Shown here piece after piece: positions 43,131 to 53,046 of a DNA stretch of 64,000 nucleotides. A program made the position numbers and the translations under genes. Numbering within the stretch: the stretch's first letter is position 1; each line of letters opens with the position of its first letter. Location of the stretch: assembly GCA_004298155.1 (NCBI GenBank), contig SCRD01000007.1:124001-188000 (forward strand), in the 5' to 3' direction. The DNA comes from Acidobacteriota bacterium. GTDB lineage: Bacteria; Acidobacteriota; Terriglobia; UBA7540. Under the pieces are notes generated by a model. The model ran no database searches. It was given only the letters and a program-made list of their open reading frames with translations, and was not told where the DNA came from.

Positions 43131-44999
43131 TCAGGGAGTGGCGGCCAGTCCAGGCCATTCTCTTTCGTTTGAGCTCAAAGCACGGTCCAGGTTGAACGCT
43201 GCGCTAATGAGCGCGACGTGCGTAAAAGCCTGCGGGAAGTTCCCAAGCCCCTCGGCACACGGTCCGGTTTCTTCTGAATAAAGTCCCAGGTGGTTTGCAT
43301 AACTCAACATTTTGTCAAACATCAGCACGGCCTGGTCCAGCCGGCGCTTGTCAACGCGTCCCGCGCGCGTCAGCGCCTCAACCAGCCAGAATGTGCACAT
43401 GTTGAATGTGCCTTCATTGTCCTTCAGCCCGTCAATCCCAACTTCGGCGTTATAGCGATAAACAAGACTATTTGATGCCAGGCCGCCTTTGTCCGCGGGG
43501 CGGTTGATGGCGTCGATGGTCTTCAACATGCGAGGATCGGTGGGCGACATGAAGAAAACCAGGGGCATGATCAGGCTGGAGGCGTCAAGGCAGGTGCAGT
43601 CGTAATATTGCACGAAGGACTGCCGGCTTGCGCTCCAACCCTTTTCGAGAATTTCGTTGTAGATGGTATCGCGGTTTTTCAGCCAGCGTTCACGGTCAGC
43701 CGGGAACGAACGCTTGTCCGCAAGGCGCAGACCTCGGTCAAGCGCAACCCAGCACATGACTTTTGAATACACAAAGTGCTGGCGTCCGCCTCTTACTTCC
43801 CAGATGCCATCGTCAGTTTGACGCCAGTTGTCGCAGACCCAGTTGAGCAGTTCGCGGAGTTCCATCCAGAGTTCATAAGAAATCGGACTGCCATACTTAT
43901 TGTACAGATAGACGGAATCCATCAGTTCGCCATAGATATCCAGCTGTAACTGGTTCGCGGCAGCATTCCCAATACGGACGGGCCGGGACCCCTTGTAGCC
44001 CTCCAGGTGATCCAGAGTAAACTCGTCCAGTTCGTGCCGCCCGTCAATGCGGTACATAATCTGGAGCGACCCGTCTTCGCGCCGCTCGTGGCATCGGGCC
44101 TCCAGCCACTGCATGAATTTTGCTGCTTCCTCCATGAAGCCGAGCCGCATAAGGGCGTAGACCGTGAAGGCCGCATCGCGGATCCACGTGTAGCGATAAT
44201 CCCAGTTGCGCTCGCCGCCAATGTGTTCCGGCAGGCTGCAAGTTGGCGCCGCGATGATGGCGCCGGTTGGATGGTAGGTGAGCAGCTTGAGGACCAGGGC
44301 GGACCGGTAAACCATTTCCCGCCATCTGCCTTTATACCGGCAGCGCGAAAGCCATCGGCGCCAGTAGTTTACGGTGTTCTGGAAAAGCTCCTCTTCGCGC
44401 GACTCGGTGACAGGCACTCCGCAGCCTGAGCCGGGCGGCACGGCCTGGAGCAGGAATATGGCGCTTTCCTCTTCCCCGAGAGCGAATTCTGCGCTCACCC
44501 CGCCCTGACCGTCGTTCTTCAACGGAACTTCGGTGGCAAGTCCGAGCTGCAAGCCCGGCGACTCAAAACAGGCTCCCTCGGTAATCATCCGCAGCTTGTG
44601 TAAGTCGCGCCCGTAATTGAATGCTGGCCTGCACACCATACGGAAAGGCATTGAGCCACGGACCACTCGCACTCGCCGCACCAGTAGGTGTTTGCCTTCC
44701 CACAAACCTTTTTCATCGATCGGCATATAGTCCGTAATTTCGCCCACGCCTGCGGTTGAGAGAAAGCGGGTGACCAGCACGTTCGTTTCAGGCCAATAGA
44801 GTTGCTTGAAAGTGATTCCGTCAGCGGTTGGAGTTACCTGGAACCGGCCGCCCTTTTCATCGTCCAGTATGGCTGCGAAGACGCTCGGGGAGTCGAAATT
44901 CGGAAAGCAAAGCCAGTCAATCGACCCGTTGATTCCTACCAGGGCAGCAGTGTGCAGATCGCCGATGATTCCGTAATTTTCGATCCGTTGGTAGCCCAT
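43131..44999 (-). CDS. GH15 glucoamylase-like glycoside hydrolase
   Basis: A 622-residue protein from the ATG at 44999 ([20 protein letters not shown]), with GGAGAG eight bases upstream; the open frame to 45059 adds a hydrophobic stretch that is not part of the family. GH15 features are [39 protein letters not shown] (substrate-binding Arg-Asp), [20 protein letters not shown] with the probable acid Glu, and [20 protein letters not shown] with the probable base Glu. Members hydrolyse alpha-glucosidic bonds (glucoamylase, glucodextranase) or trehalose. No signal peptide is visible, so it probably acts in the cytoplasm on glucans or trehalose. It stands alone on this strand. Confidence 0.88.
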   Translation of the reverse strand: MGYQRIENYGIIGDLHTAALVGINGSIDWLCFPNFDSPSVFAAILDDEKGGRFQVTPTADGITFKQLYWPETNVLVTRFLSTAGVGEITDYMPIDEKGLWEGKHLLVRRVRVVRGSMPFRMVCRPAFNYGRDLHKLRMITEGACFESPGLQLGLATEVPLKNDGQGGVSAEFALGEEESAIFLLQAVPPGSGCGVPVTESREEELFQNTVNYWRRWLSRCRYKGRWREMVYRSALVLKLLTYHPTGAIIAAPTCSLPEHIGGERNWDYRYTWIRDAAFTVYALMRLGFMEEAAKFMQWLEARCHERREDGSLQIMYRIDGRHELDEFTLDHLEGYKGSRPVRIGNAAANQLQLDIYGELMDSVYLYNKYGSPISYELWMELRELLNWVCDNWRQTDDGIWEVRGGRQHFVYSKVMCWVALDRGLRLADKRSFPADRERWLKNRDTIYNEILEKGWSASRQSFVQYYDCTCLDASSLIMPLVFFMSPTDPRMLKTIDAINRPADKGGLASNSLVYRYNAEVGIDGLKDNEGTFNMCTFWLVEALTRAGRVDKRRLDQAVLMFDKMLSYANHLGLYSEETGPCAEGLGNFPQAFTHVALISAAFNLDRALSSNEREWPGLAATP

Positions 45000-45802
45000 G
45001 CGGAGTTCTCTCCAGGCCCAAATTATTCCAAATAAGAACGCAAGCGATAATTTTAACACCCTCGGCGGAGCTGCCCGCCGCGAAATGAGTGATTACTTCA
45101 TTCGCCTCACGTACAAAATGCGGGCCTCTCCCCGCAAGCGTTTTCGGCGCAACAATAAGGCGCAGGTGTTCGTGGTCCTTCGAGGCGCGGAGTAGGGAAG
45201 TGTTGCTTTGTGAATCGAAAGTGGCTGGTCCGCAACCGGCGCCATTGGCGTGGATCGCAGGCCCCAAAAACAAGGGTGATTGGAAGCCTCTTTCGGAAGC
45301 AGCCAAACGTTTGCGGGTTTGTTATTTCCTTAGTAACATTGTATGGCCTCAGAAAGTGTAGTATTTGGAAAGCGTTTTCTGTTTCGGAAGCTTATACCCG
45401 AAGCAGGACATGCTTGGCAAACCAAGCTTCTCCGTTTCCCGGCAAAAGAGGCCGGATTTATAACGGCGGTAAGCTAGCGGGGCCCTATATCGCGGACTTC
45501 TCCGACAGTGGTGGCTCGCAGGTGAAGAGGCCCAAACGGATGAGAATATCACAGTTTATCACGTGGCCGGACCTTACGTTTTCGCACACGCCTGGGTCGC
45601 GAATGACGATTGAAATCCCTGCTGAACCTTACAGCGCATTTGTAATTGAGACGGCGTAATCCGGGCGAGGGCCTCCTGGTTTGGGGCGTTCAATCAGGTT
45701 TGCAAGCTAAGATAAAGAGAGGCAAAAGGGAAGCTTTGATTCCGCCTTGCCTCTGCCCGGAGGTAAGGCCGGGAGGGCTAAACCGAGGAGGCGGCTTGAG
45801 CG
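45000..45802. other. Long noncoding region upstream of the arabinose locus
   Basis: About 800 bases between the GH15 start and the ribulokinase start. An open frame at 45210-45659 on the + strand has a more protein-like end (SRMTIEIPAEPYSAFVIETA) but a poor beginning; it could be the 3' scar of a lost glycosidase gene and is not called as a gene. A LacI-type operator candidate lies at 45365-45378. A GAGGAGG box at 45784-45790 serves the ribulokinase start. Confidence 0.4.
45365..45378. promoter_or_regulatory. Candidate LacI-family operator
   Basis: GGAAAGCGTTTTCT is an imperfect palindrome centred on CG and fits the AANCGNTT core favoured by LacI/GalR-family repressors. It lies about 430 bases upstream of the ribulokinase gene and could be read by the LacI-type regulator encoded at 49838-50842. 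No second clear copy was found near the regulator or GH127 genes, so the call is weak. Confidence 0.25.
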
Positions 45803-47506
45803 ATGGGACGGCAGATCTTTCCCGCCAAGAGCAGAGATAAATTCGCGCTGGGGATCGACTATGGAACCGGGTCGGGACGGGTTGCCGTGGTGCGCGTTGC
45901 CAACGGTGAGCTGGTGTCGAGCGTTATCATTCCTTATCCGGACGGCGTAATCGACATGAGGCTTCCAGGAGGCCCAAAGCTTGCCCGCGACTGGGCCTTG
46001 CAGAACCCGCGCGATTATCTCCAAGTGATGGAAAAAGGAGTTCCAAAAGCGCTCAAGGCAGCCGGCGTAAAGTCTGAACAGGTGATTGGCCTGGGTACTG
46101 ACTTTACGGCGTCGAGTCCGCTTCCGGTGAAGCGTGATGGGACGCCGCTCTGCTTTCTGCCAAAATTCCGGAAACAACCCCACGCCTGGGTCAAGCTTTG
46201 GAAGCACCACTCAGCACAGCCGGAAGCAGACCGCATCAATGAAATCGGGAGGGAACGGAACGAAGACTTCATTCGTACATACGGCGGGAAGTACTCCTCC
46301 GAGTGGTTTTTCTCAAAGTTGCTGCAAATTGTGAACGAGTCGCCTGCGATCTACGACGCCACGGAGCGTTTCGTTGAATCGGCCGACTGGATCGTGTGGC
46401 AACTGACCGGAGAAGAAAAGCGCAGCACCTGCACGGCGGGATACAAAGCCATGTGGGTAAAGGGCAGGGGATTTCCTTCATCGGACTTTTTCCGGGCCTT
46501 GCATCCTTCACTTGAAAACGTGATTGGGACAAAGATTTCCGAGGAATATTTTCCACTCGGCGCGCGGGCCGGCGGGATGACGGCCGAATGGGCGCGCAAG
46601 ACAGGTTTGCGCGAGGGAATTCCCATTTCAGTCGGCAACGTGGACGCGCACGTCTCCGCGCCAGCCTGCGCCGTCACCGAACCGGGTTCCATGGTGATGA
46701 TCATGGGCACTTCCATTTGCCACATCCTGCTGGGGCGAGAGCGCCAGATGGTGGAAGGGATGTGCGGTGTGGTGGAAGACGGCGTCGTGCCCGGACTGTG
46801 GGGATACGAGGCCGGCCAGTCAGCGGTAGGAGACATCTTTGCCTGGTTCTTTGAGAACGGCGTGCATGAGTCGGTCCTTCGCGAGGCGCGCAAGAGCAAG
46901 GTTCCCTTCACAACTATCCTGGAAAAGCACGCTGCGGCGCTTGCGCCCGGAGAGTCAGGATTGCTGGCGCTCGACTGGTGGAACGGAAACCGCTCAGTGC
47001 TGGTGGATGCCGGGCTGACGGGCGTGCTGCTGGGGTTGCGGCTCGCGACAAAGCCCGAGGAGATTTATCGCGCTTTGATTGAAGCGACGGCCTTCGGCAC
47101 GCGGCAAATCATCGAAGCCTTTGAGTCCAGAGGCATTGAGGTTCGAAACCTTGTGGCCTGTGGCGGCTTGCCGGAAAAGAACAGGCTGCTGATGCAGATT
47201 TATTCGGACGTCACTGGCCGCGAGATTAGGATTGCCCGGCAGATGCTTACCTGCCCGGCGCTTGGTTCGGCCATGCATGGGGCCGTGGCAGCGGGAAGAG
47301 GAGCCGGGGGCTACGATACCATTTTTGAGGCAGCTCAGAGCATGGCGCATCTCCAGAATGATTCCTACCGGCCGCGGAAGAAGGCACACGAGGTTTACAA
47401 CACAATATTCAAGGAGTACCAGACGCTGCACGATTATTTCGGCCGCGGGGCGAACGAGGTGATGAAGAGGTTGAAGGCTCTGCAAAGCGAAAAGGTCTTT
47501 CAGTAG
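45803..47506 (+). CDS. araB: Ribulokinase (FGGY family)
   Basis: A 567-residue protein of normal length for AraB. FGGY signatures are present: an N-terminal phosphate-binding loop (FALGIDYGTGSGRVAVVRV), a central GSMVMIMGTSICHIL segment near the sugar site, and the C-terminal LVACGGLPEKNRLLMQIYSD and CPALGSAMHGAVAAG region. It phosphorylates L-ribulose to L-ribulose-5-phosphate with ATP. The epimerase gene araD starts 57 bases downstream, and an isomerase-like gene after that, giving the L-arabinose pathway order kinase, epimerase, isomerase. A GAGGAGG box precedes the ATG. Confidence 0.92.
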   Translation: MGRQIFPAKSRDKFALGIDYGTGSGRVAVVRVANGELVSSVIIPYPDGVIDMRLPGGPKLARDWALQNPRDYLQVMEKGVPKALKAAGVKSEQVIGLGTDFTASSPLPVKRDGTPLCFLPKFRKQPHAWVKLWKHHSAQPEADRINEIGRERNEDFIRTYGGKYSSEWFFSKLLQIVNESPAIYDATERFVESADWIVWQLTGEEKRSTCTAGYKAMWVKGRGFPSSDFFRALHPSLENVIGTKISEEYFPLGARAGGMTAEWARKTGLREGIPISVGNVDAHVSAPACAVTEPGSMVMIMGTSICHILLGRERQMVEGMCGVVEDGVVPGLWGYEAGQSAVGDIFAWFFENGVHESVLREARKSKVPFTTILEKHAAALAPGESGLLALDWWNGNRSVLVDAGLTGVLLGLRLATKPEEIYRALIEATAFGTRQIIEAFESRGIEVRNLVACGGLPEKNRLLMQIYSDVTGREIRIARQMLTCPALGSAMHGAVAAGRGAGGYDTIFEAAQSMAHLQNDSYRPRKKAHEVYNTIFKEYQTLHDYFGRGANEVMKRLKALQSEKVFQ

Positions 47507-47563
47507 ATTGCGGGCTGTCCCATACGGGTCCCCGTGCGACCGAGGAAAGGGGAAGTTTGAAGG

Positions 47564-48226
47564 ATGACGGTTTCGGAACAGTTCCGACGAGAGGTCTGGG
47601 AAGCCAACCTCGGAATCTACCGTGCAGGGCTGGTGACGATGCATGCCGGTAACGCCAGTGGAGTTGACCGCAAGCGCGGCCTGGTGGTGATCAAACCAAG
47701 CGGCCTGGATTACGACAAGCTGCAGCCGAAGGACATGGTGGTGACCGATCTTGAAGGGCGGAAAGTCAGCGGCAAGTGGAACCCATCGGTTGATCTGCCC
47801 CACCACCTTTATCTTTACCGACACCGGCCTGAAATCGGCGGCGTCATCCACACGCATTCGAATTACGCCACAAGCTTTGCGCTGCTGGGGCTGCCCATTC
47901 CAGTTTACCTGACGGCGATTGCCGATGAATTCGGCGCCGTGGTTCCCTGTGTGCCTTACACCGACAACCAGGGTGAACACATCGGGGAAGGAATCCTGAA
48001 GCACATGGGTAAGGCGCCTGCAGTCTTGCTGGCGAAGCATGGCGTCTTCGCGTTCGGACCCACGCCCCGTGCAGCATTGAAATCCGCCGTGATGCTTGAG
48101 GATGCGGCCAAGACCTGCCACCTGGCGCTGCTGCTTGGCAAACCCAGGCCGTTGCCGGCGATGGAAGTTCGCAAGTGGTACGACCGTTACCATACGACTT
48201 ACGGGCAGCCGGGCAAAAAGCGATAA
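47564..48226 (+). CDS. araD: L-ribulose-5-phosphate 4-epimerase (class II aldolase fold)
   Basis: A 220-residue protein, close to the usual AraD length of about 230. The AraD/class II aldolase signature includes GNASGVDRKRGLVVIKPSGL, the zinc histidines in GVIHTHSNYATSFALLG, and AVLLAKHGVFAFGPTPRAAL with the third histidine. It converts L-ribulose-5-phosphate to D-xylulose-5-phosphate, which enters the pentose phosphate pathway. Position directly after the ribulokinase supports this over fuculose-phosphate aldolase. The C-terminus ends in a conserved-looking WYDRYHTTYGQ segment. Confidence 0.92.
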   Translation: MTVSEQFRREVWEANLGIYRAGLVTMHAGNASGVDRKRGLVVIKPSGLDYDKLQPKDMVVTDLEGRKVSGKWNPSVDLPHHLYLYRHRPEIGGVIHTHSNYATSFALLGLPIPVYLTAIADEFGAVVPCVPYTDNQGEHIGEGILKHMGKAPAVLLAKHGVFAFGPTPRAALKSAVMLEDAAKTCHLALLLGKPRPLPAMEVRKWYDRYHTTYGQPGKKR

Positions 48227-48303
48227 AAGTTTGGTCCTTGTTTCGATCTGTCCGGTTTCTTTCGCAATGATCTCTGCGGTGAAAAGTTGAGGAGGTCTAC
48301 CAG

Positions 48304-49722
48304 ATGAGCGCAACAACATTTGGAGTGGTTATTGGCAACCGTGGGTTCTTCCCTGATGTTCTTGCCCGCGACGGCCGGGAAGAGGTTCTGAGGACCCTGG
48401 AAGCCGCCGGCTATAAGACCATCTGTCTGACGCCGGAGGAGACCAAGCACGGGGCGGTCGAAACGCAACAGGAGGCGCGCAAGTGCGCAGACCTGTTCAG
48501 GCGGCGTGCCGATGAGATTGACGGCATCCTGGTATCGCTGCCCAATTTCGGCGATGAGCGCGGTGTGGCCAATACGGTTCGCATGAGTGGACTGGACGTC
48601 CCGGTGCTGGTTCAGGCTTTTCCGGACGAGCCCGACAAGATGATGATGGGCGGGCGGCGAGACAGCTTCTGCGGCAAGATTTCGGTATGCAACAACCTGT
48701 GGCAGTACGGAATCCGCTGCACTCTAACTACGCTTCATACCGAAGCACCTGCCTCGCAGGCTTTCAAGGATGATCTCGATTCCTTCGCCGCCGTGTGCAG
48801 GATTGTCAGGGGACTGAAAAACCTGCGGGTAGGCGTCATTGGCGCCCGCCCCGCGGCGTTCAATACCGTCCGCTTCAGCGAGAAGCTGCTGGAGCACACC
48901 GGAATTTCGGTGGAGCCACTGGATCTGTCGGAGGTCTTCGGACGCATCCGGCGCCTCACAGATGATGATAAGAAGGTGAAGGAGAAGCTTGGCAACATCG
49001 AGAAATACGTCGCGACGGGCGGAACACCACAGGCGTCACTGCTTAAAATGGCCAAGTTTGGTGTGGTGGTCGATGAATGGATGGCCGCAAACGAATTGGC
49101 TGGGACCTCCATTCAGTGCTGGACGGCGATGGAAGAGTTCTTCGGCGTTGTTCCTTGTACGCTGATGAGTATGATGTCAAACAACCTGTTTCCAAGTGCC
49201 TGCGAAACTGATATGACAGGCATGATCGGCATGTACGTGCTTCAGTTAGCTTCTGGCACGCCGAGCGCGATCGTGGATTGGAATAACAACTACGGCAACG
49301 ACCCTGACAAGTGCGTCATCTTTCACTGCTCGAACCTGCCAAAACACTTCTTTGAAAATTTCAAGATGGACTTCCAGGAAATCATTGCCAGCTCGGTGGG
49401 GAAGGATAATACTTACGGAACAGTTGTGGGCCAGCTGAAAACCGGCCCCATCACATTTTGTCGCGTATCGACGGATGATCTGAAAGGCGGCATCCGGGCT
49501 TATACCGGGGAAGGCGAGACAACGAACGACCGGCCGGCAAGCTTTGGCGGATACGGTGTACTGAAAGTGCCGAGACTTCAAGATCTCCTGCAGTATATCT
49601 GCAAAAACGGCTACGAACACCACGTGGCTGTCAACCGCAGCCGTTACATGAGGGCCGTTGCTGAAGCTTTGGGTAATTACAAGCGATGGGATGTTTACAC
49701 CCACAGCGTTGAAGGGCAATAG
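48304..49722 (+). CDS. L-fucose/L-arabinose-isomerase-fold protein
   Basis: A 472-residue protein with an AGGAGGT box before the ATG. It belongs to the fucose-isomerase-like group (N-terminal VVIGNRGFFPDVLARDGREE, central LVSLPNFGDERGVANTVRM, FGVVVDEWMAANELAGTSIQ, then CETDMTGMIGMYVLQLASG with conserved Glu and Asp). It is not close to canonical AraA. Placed after araB and araD and before a LacI regulator, it is the likely isomerase converting L-arabinose to L-ribulose, replacing AraA, but a related aldose such as L-fucose is possible. It probably uses a divalent metal, as the fold usually does. Confidence 0.8.
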   Translation: MSATTFGVVIGNRGFFPDVLARDGREEVLRTLEAAGYKTICLTPEETKHGAVETQQEARKCADLFRRRADEIDGILVSLPNFGDERGVANTVRMSGLDVPVLVQAFPDEPDKMMMGGRRDSFCGKISVCNNLWQYGIRCTLTTLHTEAPASQAFKDDLDSFAAVCRIVRGLKNLRVGVIGARPAAFNTVRFSEKLLEHTGISVEPLDLSEVFGRIRRLTDDDKKVKEKLGNIEKYVATGGTPQASLLKMAKFGVVVDEWMAANELAGTSIQCWTAMEEFFGVVPCTLMSMMSNNLFPSACETDMTGMIGMYVLQLASGTPSAIVDWNNNYGNDPDKCVIFHCSNLPKHFFENFKMDFQEIIASSVGKDNTYGTVVGQLKTGPITFCRVSTDDLKGGIRAYTGEGETTNDRPASFGGYGVLKVPRLQDLLQYICKNGYEHHVAVNRSRYMRAVAEALGNYKRWDVYTHSVEGQ

Positions 49723-49837
49723 CGCAAAACAGCATCGTGGACCGCCGCGACCGGTTATCCAGCGACACGAAGCCCGCAGGAAGTGTCAGCTCGTGGCAAA
49801 TTGATCCCGGCCTGAAGGCAAGAGGGGAGCAACAGCC

Positions 49838-50842
49838 GTGAATCTTGAAGATGTGGCAAGGCGCGCGAACGTCTCCATCAGCACCGTCTCACGCGTACTG
49901 AACAACACTGCACCCGTCAAAAATTCAACCCGGGCTCGAATCCTGAAGGTTGTTAAGGAACTCCGCTACCATCCGAACCTGCAGGCGCGAAGCCTGGCAG
50001 GAGGGAAGAGCCGAACACTGGGCTTGATTGTCTCCAACCTCGAAAATCCTTTTTTTCTTGATATCTTCCGTGCTTTTGAATCCGACGCACACCACCAGGA
50101 ATATGAGGTGCTGGTGGCCAACACGGATTACTCCCCCCGCCGGCTGGTCTCCAGCATTCAATTGATGATGGGACGGCGCGTGGCTGGACTGGCGGTCATC
50201 GTTTCAGAAATGAATCCGTCCCTGATGAATGAATTTGCTGAATTGAATCTGCCCATTGTCTTGTACGATGTCGGAATGCCAGCCAATAACATATACAAAA
50301 TCCGCGTCAACTATGAGAAGGGCATTCGTAAGACTGTGGAATACCTCTATTCGATGGGACACCGGAGAATGGCTTTTGTGGGGCATCACACTGGATTGGC
50401 TCCGCTGCTCGACCGCAAGAAATCCTTTCTGAATACGATGAAGCAATACAGTGGCGAGGTGGAGTTCACTACAGCAGCGGACCGGGACGGCCCGGAGGGA
50501 GGCCAGTCGGCCATGCGCCACTTTCTGGATTCAGGCCTCAAGCCGACAGCAGTGATTTGCGTAAATGACTTCATGGCCCTTGGAGTGCTCAAGGAGCTCC
50601 GGGAGAGCGGCCTGCGAGTTCCTGAAGACGTTTCGGTTACCGGCTACGACAATATTCGCCTTTCAGAGTTTGTTTACCCTCCCCTCACCACTGTGAATAT
50701 CCCTCGAGCAGAAATTGGCCACACGGCCTTTCAGGCGCTGGTTCCCTCAGGCGATGAATCGCCTTCCCAGGGCCGCGAGTTTCGCATCAATCCCGAATTG
50801 GTCATCCGCGAAACCACCGGACCCGCCCCGCGACCGCGCTAA
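49838..50842 (+). CDS. LacI-family transcriptional regulator
   Basis: A 334-residue protein starting at a GTG (49838) behind AGGGGAGCAAC. The N-terminal LacI helix-turn-helix is clear (LEDVARRANVSISTVSRVLN) with the hinge (YHPNLQARSLAGGKSRTLGL). The C-terminal periplasmic-binding-protein-like sensor follows (ICVNDFMALGVLKELRESGL, DVSVTGYDNIRLSEFVYPPL, NIPRAEIG). It lies between the arabinose catabolic genes and GH127, so it probably represses this locus and is induced by L-arabinose or a derivative. One candidate operator is at 45365-45378. Confidence 0.9.
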   Translation: MNLEDVARRANVSISTVSRVLNNTAPVKNSTRARILKVVKELRYHPNLQARSLAGGKSRTLGLIVSNLENPFFLDIFRAFESDAHHQEYEVLVANTDYSPRRLVSSIQLMMGRRVAGLAVIVSEMNPSLMNEFAELNLPIVLYDVGMPANNIYKIRVNYEKGIRKTVEYLYSMGHRRMAFVGHHTGLAPLLDRKKSFLNTMKQYSGEVEFTTAADRDGPEGGQSAMRHFLDSGLKPTAVICVNDFMALGVLKELRESGLRVPEDVSVTGYDNIRLSEFVYPPLTTVNIPRAEIGHTAFQALVPSGDESPSQGREFRINPELVIRETTGPAPRPR

Positions 50843-51056
50843 TGGCTCCGAAGTCTTCACTTTAAACCGTGGGGTCCGGCATGAACTCGGCCCGCAGGGT
50901 GAGCGGAGGTTTCCATCCTAATGGATTGGAATTCCGATCACCCCGTTAATTTCGAGAGCGCTGGACCACTCACATCTTGAACTGGTGCGCCTTTAAGATC
51001 TGGCTCTATCAGGGTTACTATTCACACATTGGTTCGGGCGAAGGGGAAACCATCCG

Positions 51057-53024
51057 ATGGATAACAACGAACATATCGACCGCCGTGAATTTATCGGACT
51101 CGCGGCCCTGGCCGTGGCCGGAGCCGTGCTGCCTCGTATGTCGGAAGGAGCTGCGCCCCGGAACCCGGGAGTAAATAAGGTGCTCCAAAATGGAACAACC
51201 GTAGATCGCGAAGTCGTGTCCTGGAAAGCCTTGCCGTTTCCAGGCAAGCAGGTTCGGCTGCTCGATGGAATCTTCAGGCGGGAAACCGACATCAACCGGA
51301 CCTACCTGCACATGCTGCCGAACGACCGCCTGGCCCACATGTTCCGTCTCACTGCAGGCTTATCTTCTTCAGCCGAACCGCTCGGTGGATGGGAGAAGCC
51401 CGATTGTGAATTGCGCGGACACTTTGCCGGCGGCCACTATCTTTCGGCCGCAGCGTTGACGTACGCCTCTGCAGGCGACTACGACCTTAAACGGAAAGCC
51501 GATGAGCTGGTCGCGATCTTCGCCAAATGTCAGCAGGCGCACGGCAACGGATACCTGAGCGCCTTCCCGGAGGAATTCTTTGACCGTCTGCGGGAAGGGA
51601 AGCCGGTTTGGGCTCCTTTCTACACACTCCACAAGATCATGGCCGGCCATCTGGACATGTATACTCTGGCTGGCAATGAGCAAGCGCTGGAAACATTGAA
51701 GGGCATGGCCGACTGGGTCGCCCGCTGGGTTGACCCCTTAAGTGAAACCCATATGCAGAGGGTCCTGGAAGTGGAGCACGGCGGAATGCTGGAGGTACTC
51801 TGCAATTTGTATGCGATGACTGGCAATGCGCGGTACTTGCAGATAGCGCGCCGCTTTGATCACCGTGCGATCTTCGATCCGCTTGCGGACTACCGCGACG
51901 AATTAACCGGATTGCACGTGAACACCAATATTCCTAAAATTATCGGCGCGGCCCGCCAGTATGAGTTGACTGGAGACGTCCGATATCGCGATATTGCGGA
52001 TTATTTCTGGCAGGAAGTGACTGCCCGGCGGACATTTTGCAGCGGCGGGACGAGCTACCGCGAACACTGGCTCGGGACTCCAGGGAACCTGACTAAAGAC
52101 ATCGGCCAGGACATGGAAGAATGTTGCTGTGGTTACAATATGCTGAAATTGACACGGCACATCTTTGGCTGGACTGCTGACCCCCGCGCGATGGATTACT
52201 ATGAGCGGGCCCTGTTCAACAGCCGCCTCGGAACCCAGGACCCGCACGGGCTCAAGAGTTACTTCCTCCCGCTTGGACGTGGATGGTGGAAGTATTACAA
52301 TTCGCCCTTTGACTCCTTCTGGTGTTGCACAGGGACTGGAATTGAGGAATTCTCCAAGTTTAACAATTCGATTTACTTCCATGACCAGGATGGAATTTAC
52401 GTCAATCTCTTCATCGCTTCGGAAGTGAACTGGCCACAGAAAGCTATTCGCCTGCGCCAGGAAACGCAATTCCCTGAGCAGGAGGTTACTACACTCGTTA
52501 TCAGCGCCGAGCGGCCAGCCGAGATGACGTTGAACATTCGCATTCCCTGTTGGGCGACCCAGGGCGGTGGCGTCAAGTTGAACGGCAGGCCGTTGGCCGC
52601 CTTTTCCAGCCCCGGAAGTTATCTCGCACTTCATCGCACATGGACCAGCGGCGATCAGGTTGAAGTGAGCCTTCCTATGAGTTTGCATTTGGACCCGCTT
52701 CCCGGTGATGGTTCGCAGCAGGCGGTAATGTATGGTCCGCTGGTGCTTGCAGGGCGGCTTGGAAATTCGCGATTAGGCAAATCCAGTACATACCTTGGCT
52801 ATCAAACAAGCCCCGGCGGGAAACCTGTGGCTGCTCCGGAGGTCCAGGCGGGGAAGGGCGCCCAGGCAAGCTGGGTTGAGCCTGTTCGCGGAAAGGCCTT
52901 GACATTCGGAACCGCAGGACAAGCTCAGTCAACAGAATTGGTTCCGCTTTACAAGGTGCATGATGAGCGCTACGTGGTTTACTGGAAGGTGAATTCGAGC
53001 GCCAGCTCGCAGTGCGGAACGTAG
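51057..53024 (+). CDS. Tat-exported GH127 beta-L-arabinofuranosidase-like enzyme
   Basis: A 655-residue protein with a twin-arginine signal (DRREFIGLAALAVAGAVLP). GH127 features are QVRLLDGIFRRETDINRTYL, the Zn-binding Glu and Cys cluster in GQDMEECCCGYNMLKLTRHI, and the CC pair in SFWCCTGTGIEEFSKFNNSI that includes the proposed cysteine nucleophile. The C-terminal beta-sandwich (VMYGPLVLAGRLGNSRLGKS) is present. The family removes beta-L-arabinofuranose from hydroxyproline-linked or other arabinan side chains. It would supply L-arabinose to the araB-araD-isomerase genes just upstream, under the LacI regulator. Confidence 0.9.
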   Translation: MDNNEHIDRREFIGLAALAVAGAVLPRMSEGAAPRNPGVNKVLQNGTTVDREVVSWKALPFPGKQVRLLDGIFRRETDINRTYLHMLPNDRLAHMFRLTAGLSSSAEPLGGWEKPDCELRGHFAGGHYLSAAALTYASAGDYDLKRKADELVAIFAKCQQAHGNGYLSAFPEEFFDRLREGKPVWAPFYTLHKIMAGHLDMYTLAGNEQALETLKGMADWVARWVDPLSETHMQRVLEVEHGGMLEVLCNLYAMTGNARYLQIARRFDHRAIFDPLADYRDELTGLHVNTNIPKIIGAARQYELTGDVRYRDIADYFWQEVTARRTFCSGGTSYREHWLGTPGNLTKDIGQDMEECCCGYNMLKLTRHIFGWTADPRAMDYYERALFNSRLGTQDPHGLKSYFLPLGRGWWKYYNSPFDSFWCCTGTGIEEFSKFNNSIYFHDQDGIYVNLFIASEVNWPQKAIRLRQETQFPEQEVTTLVISAERPAEMTLNIRIPCWATQGGGVKLNGRPLAAFSSPGSYLALHRTWTSGDQVEVSLPMSLHLDPLPGDGSQQAVMYGPLVLAGRLGNSRLGKSSTYLGYQTSPGGKPVAAPEVQAGKGAQASWVEPVRGKALTFGTAGQAQSTELVPLYKVHDERYVVYWKVNSSASSQCGT

Positions 53025-53046
53025 CCGCAGCTTTCCAGACAGGCGG

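Noticed and set aside
45210-45659. 150-codon plus-strand open frame before ribulokinase
   Set aside because: The second half looks protein-like, but the first half does not and no family is recognised; possible scar, not called.
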